Shown one piece after another: positions 1 to 9,661 of a DNA stretch of 64,000 nucleotides. The translations under genes were made by a program, and so were the position numbers. The notes beneath the pieces were generated by a model. That model saw nothing but the letters and a program-made list of their open reading frames with translations. It did no database searches and was not told the origin of the DNA. The DNA lies in assembly GCA_031547465.1 (NCBI GenBank), contig JAVBRX010000034.1, positions 3,123 to 67,122 of the forward strand. Direction: 5' to 3'. This DNA is from Hohaiivirga sp031547465. Lineage in GTDB: Bacteria > Pseudomonadota > Alphaproteobacteria > Rhizobiales > Beijerinckiaceae. The first letter of the stretch is position 1, and each line of letters opens with the position of its first letter.

Positions 1-117
1 ACCTCGCTTGCGCCGCAGGAGAAAATGACCGGCGATGAAACTCTGGTGCGCCTCGTCACCTCGTTCGCCACGCAAGGTACGGATATTGACCAGTTTTTAC
101 AAGCTGCGGCGGGGTAA
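1..117 (+). CDS. C-terminal end of a probable low-specificity L-threonine aldolase
   Basis: The window opens inside a reading frame that ends at TAA 115-117 and gives 38 residues. The tail contains RLVTSFAT followed by an acidic stretch and DQFL. This resembles the last segment of alphaproteobacterial low-specificity threonine aldolases (PLP fold type I, threonine to glycine plus acetaldehyde). No catalytic residue is inside the window, so the call rests on a short tail match from memory. It is convergent with nosX. Confidence 0.4.
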   Translation, partial: TSLAPQEKMTGDETLVRLVTSFATQGTDIDQFLQAAAG

Positions 118-137
118 ACCGGTACAGTACGGATAGA

Positions 138-168
138 GGCGGAACGGAGAACGGATTTTCATTCCGCC
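138..168. terminator. Weak hairpin between convergent genes
   Basis: GGCGGAA (138-144) pairs with TTCCGCC (162-168) around a 17-nt loop that includes a short T run. It lies between the convergent threonine-aldolase-like tail and nosX, so it may end one or both transcripts. The stem is short. Confidence 0.3.
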
Positions 169-175
169 GGATAGT

Positions 176-1177
176 TTATCCCCGAACGGTAAGCGTCGCC
201 GTTCCGGCCCCACCGTAAAGACGCGCTTCACCCTCGCCCAGCGTCGCCAGCACCTGGGCAATGCGGCCTTTGTCCATCAGGCAGAAGGCGGTCGTGAGGG
301 CGTCCGCCGCCGTGGCTGTCGGCATGATTGCCGTGACGCTGCGGTAAAGCGCGGCGGATGTTCCTGTCAACGGATTGAAGATGTGCGAGAACTTTCCGGC
401 GGCGTCGAATTTGAAGCCATAACCGCCGGAGGTGGCGATAGCCTTGTCTTCGAGGCCGAGCGTATCGAGAACACCTTCGCCCGCCGGGTTCCTGATGCCG
501 ACCGTCCAGGGGCGGCCCTCCGGATGGCTGCCGATAGCGCGGATTTCGCCCATGTCGACCAAGCTCTTCTCGATGCCGTTTTCCTTCAGCAGGGCAACGA
601 CCCGGTCGGTGATATAACCTTGGGCAATGCCATTCAGGGTAAGGGACATGCCCGGCTTGCCGAGGACGATACGGTTGTCATCGGCGATAACCGCCCTGTA
701 GCCGACCTTGGCCAGAGCCGCCTCGACATGAGCGCTGTCCGGGCCATTGGGGTTAGCCCCAACTTGTGCGAAATGCGTCGTGAACAGGTTCCAGAGCGGC
801 TGTACCGTCGGGTCGAATGCGCCACCGGTCAGATCGGCATAATGCAGCGATTGCCGGATGAGATCGGCAAATTCCACTGGGGGGGCGATGAGCAGCCCAT
901 CGCGGTTGAGATTGGCGAGGAGCGAATCCTGCCGGTAGAGGCTGAAATAGCTTTCCAAACGGCGTAATTCTGCCACCGCCTGACGAATCAGGCGTTCGGC
1001 TACGGCCTTGTCGGTATGGTGGATCTGCAGTTCCGCCGGGCTGCCGAGCGCTTGGCCGCGCCAGACCGTCAGGGTGGCGGAGGCCTCGGCGCGAGCCGCG
1101 CCGAACGGCAGAAGGCTCAGACCGGCGCTGGCAGCGGCGATGCCGAGAAACCGGCGACGGGAAAAAGGTTCGGCCAT
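176..1177 (-). CDS. nosX: NosX, ApbE-family FAD:protein FMN transferase of the nos cluster
   Basis: This is a 333-residue ApbE-type flavin transferase. It begins with a Tat-like signal (SRRRFLG, residues 6-12, then a hydrophobic stretch ending ARA), so it acts in the periplasm. ApbE hallmarks visible are a SLTLNGIAQGY block near residue 178, ATSGGYGF near 249 and ADALTTAF near 290. NosX proteins attach FMN covalently to the periplasmic domain of NosR, and NosR here has the matching SGAT acceptor site. It is the last gene of nosRZDFYLX, 101 nt after nosL. Assignment to NosX rather than a general ApbE rests on this position. Confidence 0.93.
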   Translation of the reverse strand: MAEPFSRRRFLGIAAASAGLSLLPFGAARAEASATLTVWRGQALGSPAELQIHHTDKAVAERLIRQAVAELRRLESYFSLYRQDSLLANLNRDGLLIAPPVEFADLIRQSLHYADLTGGAFDPTVQPLWNLFTTHFAQVGANPNGPDSAHVEAALAKVGYRAVIADDNRIVLGKPGMSLTLNGIAQGYITDRVVALLKENGIEKSLVDMGEIRAIGSHPEGRPWTVGIRNPAGEGVLDTLGLEDKAIATSGGYGFKFDAAGKFSHIFNPLTGTSAALYRSVTAIMPTATAADALTTAFCLMDKGRIAQVLATLGEGEARLYGGAGTATLTVRG

Positions 1178-1278
1178 GAGTCGTTTCCTACCTGTGTCGT
1201 ATCGTATCCGTCATATCCCTCCGTCCTGCCCACACGGCAGAACCGGAACGGGAGAATCCGCAAGCGTGGCGGAGAAGA

Positions 1279-1875
1279 TCAGTTTGGCGGTGTGGCGCGA
1301 GAATCTGGCATATTTGCGGTCCCCGGCGGTGCGACCTTTGAACCATTGCCGAGGACATAATCCTTCGGCACGGCATCGAAGGCAACGATGCGCCCGCCAT
1401 GTTCGGCAACGAACGCTTCCGCCGCCTTGATGTCGGAAAACGGCACCGCTTCGTCAAGTCCCATGCCGTTGCGCCTGTTGCTGCCGATCACGAAATGCGC
1501 CTTTCGGGCATCCGTCCAGTTCTTCGCCCCCGGATTCTTCCAGTTCTCCGCCTTACCCATATCGGAAACATAAATGGCGAGGATATCTTTCGGTTCCTCC
1601 GGCAACATGGTGAAGGCAATCGTGTCACGAGCAGAAGAGAACCAGATCGGCTGTGGATTGCTCTCCAGCAGGATCTGCCCCTTCGGGCCGTCATGCTCCA
1701 GCACGTTCATGCCACAGAATGCACCGACGGCATCAATCGTCAGTTCATGCGGCGCGGGCATCACGGTTTTCTTGTCTTCCGAACAACCGGCGACGAGAAT
1801 CAGTGCCGCCAGCCCGAAGCCGAACCGGTACGCCCATCCCCAGCCATTCTTTCTTTGCGGTAGAGAAGCGATCAT
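1279..1875 (-). CDS. nosL: NosL, copper-binding lipoprotein for nitrous oxide reductase maturation
   Basis: The chosen ATG (1873-1875) overlaps the nosY stop codon in an ATGA and follows a strong AAGGAGAG site. This start gives 198 residues with a hydrophobic segment ending in the lipobox LVAGC (residues 27-31). A longer frame exists upstream but lacks this signal. The conserved FCGMNVLEH block followed by GPKGQI carries the Cys/Met pair used by NosL to bind Cu(I). NosL hands copper to the NosDFY complex for assembly of the copper centres of NosZ. It lies between nosY and nosX. Confidence 0.93.
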   Translation of the reverse strand: MIASLPQRKNGWGWAYRFGFGLAALILVAGCSEDKKTVMPAPHELTIDAVGAFCGMNVLEHDGPKGQILLESNPQPIWFSSARDTIAFTMLPEEPKDILAIYVSDMGKAENWKNPGAKNWTDARKAHFVIGSNRRNGMGLDEAVPFSDIKAAEAFVAEHGGRIVAFDAVPKDYVLGNGSKVAPPGTANMPDSRATPPN

Positions 1876-2702
1876 AGCTCTCTCCTTGAGAACACGGTGG
1901 CTGCAAGCGTCAGCGGAACCAGAATCCATACGCCGAGCACCGTCAGCAGCACTTCTGGACGTAGCCCGCTATTGGCGTAAAGCCCCATATTGCCAGACAG
2001 ATTTCTGACCTTGCCAAACGCCGTGGTATTAAAGATGCGATAGACGTCGCTCGGATTCGACAGGAACAGAGCGTCGAGCATCCCGGGGGAGATCAGCCTG
2101 CCTTGCGTTGCCACAAGAATACCGAGCAACGCCATATCGAAGATGAAAACGAAGAACATCCAGATGCCGATGGCGATACCCGCCGCCGTACCGCGGTCGC
2201 GGGAAACGGCACTGGCAAGATAACCGAGCGAGATGAAAACCGCGCCGAGCAGGATCGAGGTGGCGATCATCGCCATGAATGCCGCCCACCCGGCGGAATC
2301 GACCGCCGTGCCGGAAACGACGAGGGCAACGCCCGCCGCGCCGAACCCGATGCAGGTGGCAAAGGTGAGAATTGCCACATGGCCGAGAAACTTGCCGATG
2401 ATCACCTGCCAACGACTGACCGGATAGCTCAGCAACAGCAGCATGGTGCCGCGCTCCATTTCGCCGACGATAGCGTCGTGCGAGATCAGGAGTGCAATCA
2501 GCGGCAGAAGCACGATAGTCAGCGTCGACAGGGAAACGACGACGGCGGACAAGGGCTGGATACTGGCCGAACCTGTCGGAGCGCTGCCGAGAAAGGTGAT
2601 GCTCAGCGCCAACGCCATCAGCAGGATGGTGGTGGCGAGCACCCAGCGGTTGCGCATCCCCTCCTGGATTTCCTTGGCTGCGACGGTGAGGATGCCGGTC
2701 AT
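1872..2702 (-). CDS. nosY: NosY, ABC transporter permease for NosZ maturation
   Basis: A 276-residue polytopic membrane protein of the ABC-2 type. About six hydrophobic helices are visible, the first at residues 20-40. NosY is the membrane partner of the ATPase NosF and the periplasmic beta-helix protein NosD. The NosDFY complex is needed for copper-centre assembly in NosZ. Its start overlaps the nosF stop by four bases (ATGA), and its own stop overlaps nosL in the same way, so translation is probably coupled along the operon. Confidence 0.94.
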   Translation of the reverse strand: MTGILTVAAKEIQEGMRNRWVLATTILLMALALSITFLGSAPTGSASIQPLSAVVVSLSTLTIVLLPLIALLISHDAIVGEMERGTMLLLLSYPVSRWQVIIGKFLGHVAILTFATCIGFGAAGVALVVSGTAVDSAGWAAFMAMIATSILLGAVFISLGYLASAVSRDRGTAAGIAIGIWMFFVFIFDMALLGILVATQGRLISPGMLDALFLSNPSDVYRIFNTTAFGKVRNLSGNMGLYANSGLRPEVLLTVLGVWILVPLTLAATVFSRREL

Positions 2703-3619
2703 GTCGCGTCTTTCTGTGTCAGAAGGAAATGCGCATAAAGCTCATCGAGGGTGGGAGGCACGATGTCGATGTCCGTCGCCCCCGTCTCCGGTTTCGTCAA
2801 TGTGCGAAGAACGTCCATTTTTCTGTCCGACACAACCTTGATGGAAAGATGGCCGCTCGGCAGAGCGGTGCTGTCGCCGAACGGGCGCAGAGCGTCGATG
2901 ACCGTTTGTCGTGCCCCGTCCCTGGCGGCGATGCGCATCAGGGTCGGCAACCGGGCGATGCGCCGCAGTTCGTCGAGGTCGCCGTCGGCGACCATCAGTC
3001 CACGATTCATGATGATGACGCGGCTCGCCCGCTCCTCAAGTTCGGTGAGGGCATGCGAAGACAGGAGAATCGACGCGCCCTCACCCCGCAGTCGTTCGAG
3101 AATTTCATAGAAATGCTGCCGCAGGGCCGGATCGAGGCCGGTGGTCGGCTCGTCGAGCAGCAGCACCTTCGGTTCACCGATCAGCGCCTGCGCTAATCCG
3201 AGGCGCTGACGCATCCCCTTGGAATAGGTGCCGACCCGGCGTCCGGCCGCCACCGAAAGGCCGACGAGATCAAGCACCGGATTGACGCGCGAGCGGTCTA
3301 CATGCTTCAGCCTGGCGTAAAATCTGAGGATTTCCGCCCCTGTCAGGGACGAATTGAAGGAAACGCTTTCCGGCAGATAACCGAGGTTGCGGCGCGCCGC
3401 GAACTGCCCCGCCGCCGGATCCTCGCCCAACACTTCAAGTGTGCCGGAGGTCGGACGGATCAGGCCGAGCATCATCTTCATCAGGGTCGTCTTACCCGCG
3501 CCGTTATGACCGACGAGGGCGACGATTTCCCCCGGATGCAGGGCGAACGACACGTTACGCACCGCTTCGACAGTGCCGTTGTAGATCTTGCCGATGCTGT
3601 CGAGGGTAACGGCGCTCAC
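2699..3619 (-). CDS. nosF: NosF, ABC transporter ATPase for NosZ maturation
   Basis: A 306-residue ABC ATPase. The Walker A motif GHNGAGKT is at residues 37-44. A YSKGMRQR signature precedes the Walker B LLLDEPTTGLDP. It powers the NosDFY complex that loads copper and sulfur species for NosZ. It overlaps both neighbours by four bases: its start lies over the nosD stop and its stop over the nosY start. Its length is normal for the family, with a C-terminal extension typical of copper-type ABC-2 ATPases. Confidence 0.95.
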   Translation of the reverse strand: MSAVTLDSIGKIYNGTVEAVRNVSFALHPGEIVALVGHNGAGKTTLMKMMLGLIRPTSGTLEVLGEDPAAGQFAARRNLGYLPESVSFNSSLTGAEILRFYARLKHVDRSRVNPVLDLVGLSVAAGRRVGTYSKGMRQRLGLAQALIGEPKVLLLDEPTTGLDPALRQHFYEILERLRGEGASILLSSHALTELEERASRVIIMNRGLMVADGDLDELRRIARLPTLMRIAARDGARQTVIDALRPFGDSTALPSGHLSIKVVSDRKMDVLRTLTKPETGATDIDIVPPTLDELYAHFLLTQKDAT

Positions 3620-5013
3620 GGTTTTTTCCCTTCAAGCTGCCTTGGAACCGTATAAGCCGGTTTGGGCGGCGGGTTCATCAACGGTTTCGAATCGGTTACA
3701 CCGCCGGGATAGAGGGCGGGTAACTGCGATTGCGCCCAGCGGATCAACTGCACCGACGGGCTGGTGACAAGCACCTTGGCCTGCGGTGTCGTCCACAGCA
3801 CCCTGTCGATGACATCGTTGGGGCGGTAGGTGGTATCGGCCAGACCGTCGCCGTTGAGATCGAAGGCGGAATTGTCGCTCCAGTAATTGCCGCGCCCGTT
3901 GCTCGACCACTCGACCTCGCGGGTGCTGACGTATTTCACCTGGTTACGGCTGTTGACGAAAGCATTGCCGGTCATTTCGTTGCCTTCCGACCCGGCAGTG
4001 AAATGCACGCCGATCTCGCAGCCTTCGAACCAGTTGTCATGAAACCTGTTGAAATTGGCGTTGTAAATGAACACACACTTTTCCGGGCCGATGCGATGCG
4101 TACCGGGATTGACCGGCATCGCCGTCGTTTCGCCCGCCGGGCCATGCTCGTTTTCGCCGCCCAGAAGCCAGCGTTCCGCCGGTTGCAGACGCCCCAGCAC
4201 GAGGTTCCCGGAAATATCGGCGCTGTTGGCGTAGTTCAACTGAAATCCCTGATCCCGATCACCATCCGACACGTTGCCGCGGATGACGAGGGTCGTCGAA
4301 AACATGATGGCGAAGCCGATGGCGTTATCGATGGAGATGTTGTCGCTGACCTCGGTCTCATCCGCATACATGTAATGAATGCCGAACCGCAGGTTCTTCA
4401 TGACGTTGCCGCTGAAGACATTGCGCTTGCTGGTCTGGACGAAGATACCGTCGCGCCCGGATTCGATCCGGTTGCCGATCACCTTCGCGCCGGGGGAATT
4501 CCACACCGAAATACCGTTTCCGGCATCGGCACGGCGGGCTTCCTTCCGCCCGATGATGATATTGCCTTCGGCAAGCGAATCGGCTGCTCCGTGCAGGTAA
4601 ATGCCGTAAAGATTATCTTCGAGCCGGTTATTCTCGACCCGCACGCCGGTCGCACCGTCGGCAACGTAAATTCCGGAATCGAGGGCGGGAATATCCCGGC
4701 CCGACCCTTTGACCGTAAGATCGCGGATAATGGCGCCCGGGGCTTCCACAGTAACGACGCTGCCCGAACCCGGCCCCTGGATCACAGCCCCCGGTTCGCC
4801 CACAAGAACGATAGCCGCCTTGACCGTCACCGGGCCACGATGTTCGCCCGGCGCGAGACGCACCGTATCGCCCGGCGCAGATTGATCCAGCACCGCCTGA
4901 AGATCGCTTCCCGGCGTGACACGATGCTCCGCGGCAACCGACTTCCCCGGCAAAAGAATGCCGGCGGCGAAAACCGCCGCCAGCATCGTTGTTATGGCTT
5001 GCGCCTGACGCAT
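3616..5013 (-). CDS. nosD: NosD, periplasmic beta-helix protein for NosZ maturation
   Basis: The protein has 465 residues from the ATG at 5011-5013. This start gives a normal signal peptide (MRQAQAI, then a hydrophobic core ending SVAA) and lies 31 nt past the nosZ stop. An in-frame upstream extension would run into nosZ and has no signal. Repeated short strands with Asn-Gly and Asn-Xaa-Ile turns indicate a right-handed parallel beta-helix (NosD/CASH fold). NosD is the periplasmic part of the NosDFY complex and receives copper from NosL. Confidence 0.93.
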   Translation of the reverse strand: MRQAQAITTMLAAVFAAGILLPGKSVAAEHRVTPGSDLQAVLDQSAPGDTVRLAPGEHRGPVTVKAAIVLVGEPGAVIQGPGSGSVVTVEAPGAIIRDLTVKGSGRDIPALDSGIYVADGATGVRVENNRLEDNLYGIYLHGAADSLAEGNIIIGRKEARRADAGNGISVWNSPGAKVIGNRIESGRDGIFVQTSKRNVFSGNVMKNLRFGIHYMYADETEVSDNISIDNAIGFAIMFSTTLVIRGNVSDGDRDQGFQLNYANSADISGNLVLGRLQPAERWLLGGENEHGPAGETTAMPVNPGTHRIGPEKCVFIYNANFNRFHDNWFEGCEIGVHFTAGSEGNEMTGNAFVNSRNQVKYVSTREVEWSSNGRGNYWSDNSAFDLNGDGLADTTYRPNDVIDRVLWTTPQAKVLVTSPSVQLIRWAQSQLPALYPGGVTDSKPLMNPPPKPAYTVPRQLEGKKP

Positions 5014-5044
5014 TACACTAGCCTTGGCCAATCTATCCCGGCAC

Positions 5045-6964
5045 TTAGGCCTTAGCCGGCTCCACAAACATCCGGCCCTTCATTTCCATGTGCATGGCAT
5101 GGCAGAACCACTGGCAGTAATACCAGTAGACACCAGCCTGATCGGCTTTGAAGGTAACGGAGGCAGTAGCCTGCGGGCCAACTTCCATGGCAACACCGTA
5201 ATTGACGATAGTGAAGCCGTGAGTCAGGTCTTCGATAGCATCGGCGTTGGTGACGATCACGGTGACTTCATCGCCCTGCTTGACGGTGAAATCGGTCAGC
5301 CCGAAGGCCGGAGCCACCGTCTTCAGGTAAACGCGCACCTTGTTGCCGTCGCGGATGACCTTCGATTCCTCGAGAAGATTGACACCATCCTTCTTCGCCT
5401 GCGCCACTGCATCGGCAAAAATCGGGTCGTCGCGCTTCCAGACGTGGATCGGGTTGACCTTCGAGCGGTGAACGATGCAGGCATCGTGCGGTTCGGCGAA
5501 GGTTGGGCCGTCATGGACGACCTTCATCACGTCGCCAGAGATGTCGATCAACTGGTCGTTCTCGGGCTTCAGCGGGCCGACATTGAGGAAGCGGTCCTTC
5601 GAGAACTTGTTCAGCGACAGGAGCCACTTGCCATCAGCTTCCTTGGTCTGACCCATGGAAGTGTGGTTGTGGCCGGGCTGATACTGCACGTCGAGCTTCT
5701 GGCGGATCGGATTGACCTTCTCGCCTTTGTAGGCGCGGATGGCGTCCTCAATGCTCCACTTCACCATTTGGCTGTCAAGGAACAGGGTGGTGTAGGCAAA
5801 GCCCTTGCCATCATAAGCGGTGTGCAACGGGCCGAGGCCGAGTTCCGGCTCGGCGACGATGACGTCGCGCGGCTTGATCTTGTCGTCGAACAGGTCATCG
5901 AACTTGCGCACATCCATAAGCGACACGGTCGGCGACAACTTGCCGTTGACCGCGACGTGAATGCCGTCCGGCGCGGTATTGATGCCGTGCGGGTTGTTGG
6001 CGATCGGCACATAGCGGGTATAGGGCGAGCCATGGCGACCGTTCAATACCGGAACGCCGTTGATCTCCTTGAAATCGCCCTTCTTCACACCCTCTTCGAT
6101 GCGCTTCAGGTTGAAGATGACAGCCCAGTCCATTTCTTTCGCCATCATCTCCTCGAGGACGACGCCCTCTTCCGAGTTGTAGCAGGTGGCGAAGGCATAC
6201 TTGCCCTGATAATCGGCATCAACGTTGTCGAGGTTGCCGTCGACTTCGATCTGCCAGGCGATCTTCATCGTGTCGCCGTCAATGCCGGTGAAGATCGAGG
6301 CGTACTTCTTCGGCTCGTTGAGGATCTTGCCGTCGTTGATCATCGGCGCGTTATCTTCGCCGTTGGCGAAGACATAGCCGGTGCGCGGGAACTTCTGCAG
6401 GCGCAGGCCGTGGATCGCGTGCGCATTCGGGATCTGGATGATCTTGTCGCACTTCATCACATCGGCGCGAATGCGGGCAACACGGGTGTTGGCCTTGTCG
6501 TTGACGAAGATGTAACGGCCATCGAACGTGCCGTTGGTGAACGACATATGCGGATGGTGCAGGTCGCCGTTGAGGTAGGTCGCGCCCTTGTCTTTCAGGA
6601 ATTCCTTGGTCTGCGGCAGCAGGTTCTCGGTGAGAACCTTCACGCTCTCATTGGTCTGGCCCCAACCGGTGGCGGAGCAGCGGTTGAACACAGGAACGCG
6701 CATCAGCTCGCGCATCGACGGCATGCCGAGGATACGCAGTTCGCCACACTGACCAGAAGAAGAGAATACATAATATTCGTCGAGTTCGCCGGGCTTCACT
6801 TCATAGGACTGGCCCTTGGCCGCCTGCGCGTTCGCCTGGGTCACACCACCGCCGAAGCTCATCAGACCGGCGCTTCCTGCTGCCCCGGCGGCCGTAGCGA
6901 TGGCCGTCGTGCCGAGGATAGCACGCCTTGATAGAGTTCTTTTATTGTCGTCGCGAGTCGTCAT
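5045..6964 (-). CDS. nosZ: NosZ, nitrous oxide reductase (clade I, Tat-exported)
   Basis: NosZ reduces N2O to N2 in the periplasm. The 639-residue protein opens with a Tat signal (LSRRAILG, residues 11-18). The CuZ-site histidine cluster (DLHHPHMSF) is followed by the conserved NDKANTRVARI segment. The C-terminal cupredoxin domain ends with the CuA motif CQWFCHAMHMEM at about residues 617-628. The Tat signal and the nosRZDFYLX order are typical of clade I (typical) NosZ rather than Sec-exported clade II. No frameshift or missing ligand was seen. It lies 132 nt downstream of nosR. Confidence 0.97.
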   Translation of the reverse strand: MTTRDDNKRTLSRRAILGTTAIATAAGAAGSAGLMSFGGGVTQANAQAAKGQSYEVKPGELDEYYVFSSSGQCGELRILGMPSMRELMRVPVFNRCSATGWGQTNESVKVLTENLLPQTKEFLKDKGATYLNGDLHHPHMSFTNGTFDGRYIFVNDKANTRVARIRADVMKCDKIIQIPNAHAIHGLRLQKFPRTGYVFANGEDNAPMINDGKILNEPKKYASIFTGIDGDTMKIAWQIEVDGNLDNVDADYQGKYAFATCYNSEEGVVLEEMMAKEMDWAVIFNLKRIEEGVKKGDFKEINGVPVLNGRHGSPYTRYVPIANNPHGINTAPDGIHVAVNGKLSPTVSLMDVRKFDDLFDDKIKPRDVIVAEPELGLGPLHTAYDGKGFAYTTLFLDSQMVKWSIEDAIRAYKGEKVNPIRQKLDVQYQPGHNHTSMGQTKEADGKWLLSLNKFSKDRFLNVGPLKPENDQLIDISGDVMKVVHDGPTFAEPHDACIVHRSKVNPIHVWKRDDPIFADAVAQAKKDGVNLLEESKVIRDGNKVRVYLKTVAPAFGLTDFTVKQGDEVTVIVTNADAIEDLTHGFTIVNYGVAMEVGPQATASVTFKADQAGVYWYYCQWFCHAMHMEMKGRMFVEPAKA

Positions 6965-7096
6965 GAGAGCCTCCTATGCTCCTATGAGTAATGTGCACGG
7001 GCCATTTAACCTTTTCAAAACGGCCCTGACGTCGCCAGAAGCCAAATGCCGTTCCGTTTTTCCGCTTGTCGGCGGGGTGGCCACCGGCAGACGGTC

Positions 7097-9424
7097 TTAC
7101 GCATCGACGGTCGGCGCATTCCCGACCGGCGTCGAAACAGACCCTTTCCGGGCCTGCAGGGACGGGGACGCCATCGCCTGCATCTTATCACGCCTCACCT
7201 TGGCCTGAATCATGTGCGGGCAGCGTTTTTCGTCCCAATACAATTCCTGACAATTCATGCAGTAAATGCACTCGTTGACGTTGATATTCCCCTCGGGGTG
7301 GATCGCCTGAACCGGGCATTCGTTAGCGCACAGGTGGCAGGGCGACCCGCACTCCTTCCAGCGCCGCAGCCAGTCGAACATGCGCAGGCGTCCTGGAATC
7401 GCCAACGCTGCACCGAGCGGGCAGATATACCGGCAGAAGAAACGTTCGATGAATAGACCGATGGACAGGAGCGTCAGGGCATAGATCACGAACGGCCATT
7501 CACGGGCGAAACGCAGTAGAAAGAAGGTTCGGAACGGTTCGATCTCGGCATATTTCTCTGCTTCGGCAAGCGAATACATCGACAGGCCGAACAGGCTGAG
7601 GAAGACGATATACTTGATCGGCCACAGGCGCTCGTGCAGACTCCACGGCACCTTGATCTGCGGGATTTTCAGGGCCTTAGCGGCGATAGAAACGAATTCC
7701 TGCACCGCTCCGACAGGGCAGAGCCAGCCGCAGAACGGACCGCGTCCCCAGAACAACAGCGCCGCCGCCACCGCCAGCCACAGGATGAATATCTGGGGTT
7801 CGACCAGGAAGTAATCCCAACTGAACCCATGCATCAGGCTGTTGAAGTAAGCGAGCACATTGACGATGGAGAGCTGCGCCCGCAGGATCCAGCCGATCCA
7901 GACGATGGTGAACAGCAGGAAACCCCGGCGAACGATCCTGAATACGAGCGGATAGGCGACGAGTTGGTTCTGGAAGAAGAAAATACCGGTGAGAACAAGC
8001 AATCCGACAATGGTGACGGCAACGTTGCCGACATTGTTGCGCCAAACCTGTTTCCATAACGGTTCGCCTAAACCATCGCCGTCCGCAGCCGCGAGCTGAT
8101 TCGTCGCCTGGGACATCGCCGGTTGGGAAGCCGTCGACTGGGACGGAGCAACGCCTGGAGCCGGGGCGGCGGTTGCTACAGGTGCGACCTGTTCGGTTTG
8201 GACGAAAGCCTCCGGCAGAGCATAAGTCAGGCCGAACGAGATGAACGCCTTGTCGCGCATACCGATGGGCCGCTGGACGAGCAACTGCAGATCCCACGGT
8301 TCGGCAGCAGAAAAATCGCTGCCTTCGGGAATCGTAAACAGGGCGATTTCCGGGAAATCTGGCGCGCCTTCAGCGGCGATCTCCGGAATACGGGTATGAT
8401 TGTAATCGTGGAAACGGGTGGTTTCTCCATCCTGCAGCACCTCGACCCGATCGAAGATGCCGCCACGGACATAGCCCGAGCCTTTAAAGGAATACGCGCC
8501 CTTGCCGGCCACAAGAATGGCCTGCTGGCCGGGCTTCAACCTGCCGAGCATGTGCTGGTAAGCCGCTTCGCCGAGCAGACTGCGACCGATGGTCGGGATG
8601 GAGACCTGAGCGGCGTAGAGATCGATGAACGCCGTTTCCGGGTCCGGATCTTCCGCATGTTCAGCGGCGACCGGCTGTCCTGCCTCTTTGAACGCCTTGC
8701 TAACCTCGCCGACCGACAGATGCAGATGCCGGACGGAGCCATCACCGAGCAGGGCCTGCCAACTCTCGATGACGCCTTCGCCACCGACGAGGGACCGTTT
8801 GACCTGTGGCGCGGCAGCCACTACCGCCGTTCCGCCGAAACGCCCGCTGCGCAGCAGCATGATCGACGCTCGCGACACGCTGTCGCCGATCACCAGCATC
8901 GTCACCGTCGCGCCGGACACCATATCCGTCTGCGGCGGCTTATCCGTTCCCTTCGCCACCAGCGACATGTCCTTGCCGATCAGGGCATTCATCGCTGCCA
9001 CGACATCCTTCTCCGGGATGCCGATCAGAACGATCGGTTCGGAATGGCCGACGAGTCTGACGGATTTGACGATCCCCTGCGGTGTCAGGCCGACCACCGT
9101 GCTGATCGGCTTGCCGGAATAGCCGATGGAGCGGGTGAAATCGGTCGTCACGAAAGCGTAACCGAGTTTCTCCTTGCCCGCGAAAACCGGCACGATGGGC
9201 GGAGACCCTTCCGGTGCACCGAATGCATCGGCATTTGGAAAGAGATCGGCAGGGCGCAGATGGGCGAGATAGCTTTGCAGCGAATTGCCGCCCGGCGTTT
9301 CGGCCCGGGCCGGATACGGTGCGGCAAATACCAGAGCAAGCGACAGGGTCAGAAAGACACGGGTCAGAAAATCATTTACATGGAATCCGTTCAGGCCACG
9401 CAACAGATGGCGCAGAATCATCAT
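7097..9424 (-). CDS. nosR: NosR, membrane flavo-iron-sulfur regulator and electron donor for NosZ
   Basis: A 775-residue membrane protein. The N-terminal signal ends near residue 41 and is followed by a periplasmic FMN-binding domain with the flavinylation site SGAT (170-173). After a Pro/Ala-rich linker there are several transmembrane helices. A membrane-embedded CGWLCPVGA motif (NapH/RnfC-like) is present, as is a second CxxxCP. The cytoplasmic end has two ferredoxin-like clusters (CHLCANECP and CIYCMNC). NosR is needed for nosZ expression and passes quinol electrons to NosZ. The AAGGGA site lies about 12-15 nt before two tandem ATGs. Confidence 0.95.
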   Translation of the reverse strand: MMILRHLLRGLNGFHVNDFLTRVFLTLSLALVFAAPYPARAETPGGNSLQSYLAHLRPADLFPNADAFGAPEGSPPIVPVFAGKEKLGYAFVTTDFTRSIGYSGKPISTVVGLTPQGIVKSVRLVGHSEPIVLIGIPEKDVVAAMNALIGKDMSLVAKGTDKPPQTDMVSGATVTMLVIGDSVSRASIMLLRSGRFGGTAVVAAAPQVKRSLVGGEGVIESWQALLGDGSVRHLHLSVGEVSKAFKEAGQPVAAEHAEDPDPETAFIDLYAAQVSIPTIGRSLLGEAAYQHMLGRLKPGQQAILVAGKGAYSFKGSGYVRGGIFDRVEVLQDGETTRFHDYNHTRIPEIAAEGAPDFPEIALFTIPEGSDFSAAEPWDLQLLVQRPIGMRDKAFISFGLTYALPEAFVQTEQVAPVATAAPAPGVAPSQSTASQPAMSQATNQLAAADGDGLGEPLWKQVWRNNVGNVAVTIVGLLVLTGIFFFQNQLVAYPLVFRIVRRGFLLFTIVWIGWILRAQLSIVNVLAYFNSLMHGFSWDYFLVEPQIFILWLAVAAALLFWGRGPFCGWLCPVGAVQEFVSIAAKALKIPQIKVPWSLHERLWPIKYIVFLSLFGLSMYSLAEAEKYAEIEPFRTFFLLRFAREWPFVIYALTLLSIGLFIERFFCRYICPLGAALAIPGRLRMFDWLRRWKECGSPCHLCANECPVQAIHPEGNINVNECIYCMNCQELYWDEKRCPHMIQAKVRRDKMQAMASPSLQARKGSVSTPVGNAPTVDA

Positions 9425-9458
9425 TTTATTTCTAGTTCCCTTAAATCACCGCAGCCTG

Positions 9459-9623
9459 TCACTCGGCGGCCTGCCGCAGATTGCCTACTATCCTTGTTGA
9501 AGACTCAAACACCGATCCCTGTGGAAGGGATTGCAATCGTTCACTGTTTCGACGTTGCTGAATCGCAAACACGACGCCGATCATCAGAAAAACCGACCGG
9601 AGGGCGGATTGTGCGGCCCGCAT
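9459..9623 (-). CDS. Possible small membrane peptide at the head of the nos operon
   Basis: A 54-codon frame begins with ATG at 9621-9623, preceded by AGGAG at an 8-nt spacing, the best ribosome site in this gap. The peptide starts MRAAQSALRSVFLMIG and has one hydrophobic segment near residues 9-20, followed by a charged tail. It ends 34 nt before nosR on the same strand and lies just downstream of a promoter-like sequence. It does not have the CXXCXXC pattern of NosC. I do not recognise it, and it could be a non-functional leader. Confidence 0.4.
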   Translation of the reverse strand: MRAAQSALRSVFLMIGVVFAIQQRRNSERLQSLPQGSVFESSTRIVGNLRQAAE

Positions 9624-9661
9624 GGCGATCTCCTGTCGCAACGAAAAACGATTGAAGGAAC

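Noticed and set aside
1879..1929. Longer nosL starting at 1929
   Set aside because: The extra 18 residues overlap nosY and displace the lipoprotein signal; the ATGA start at 1875 has the strong ribosome site.
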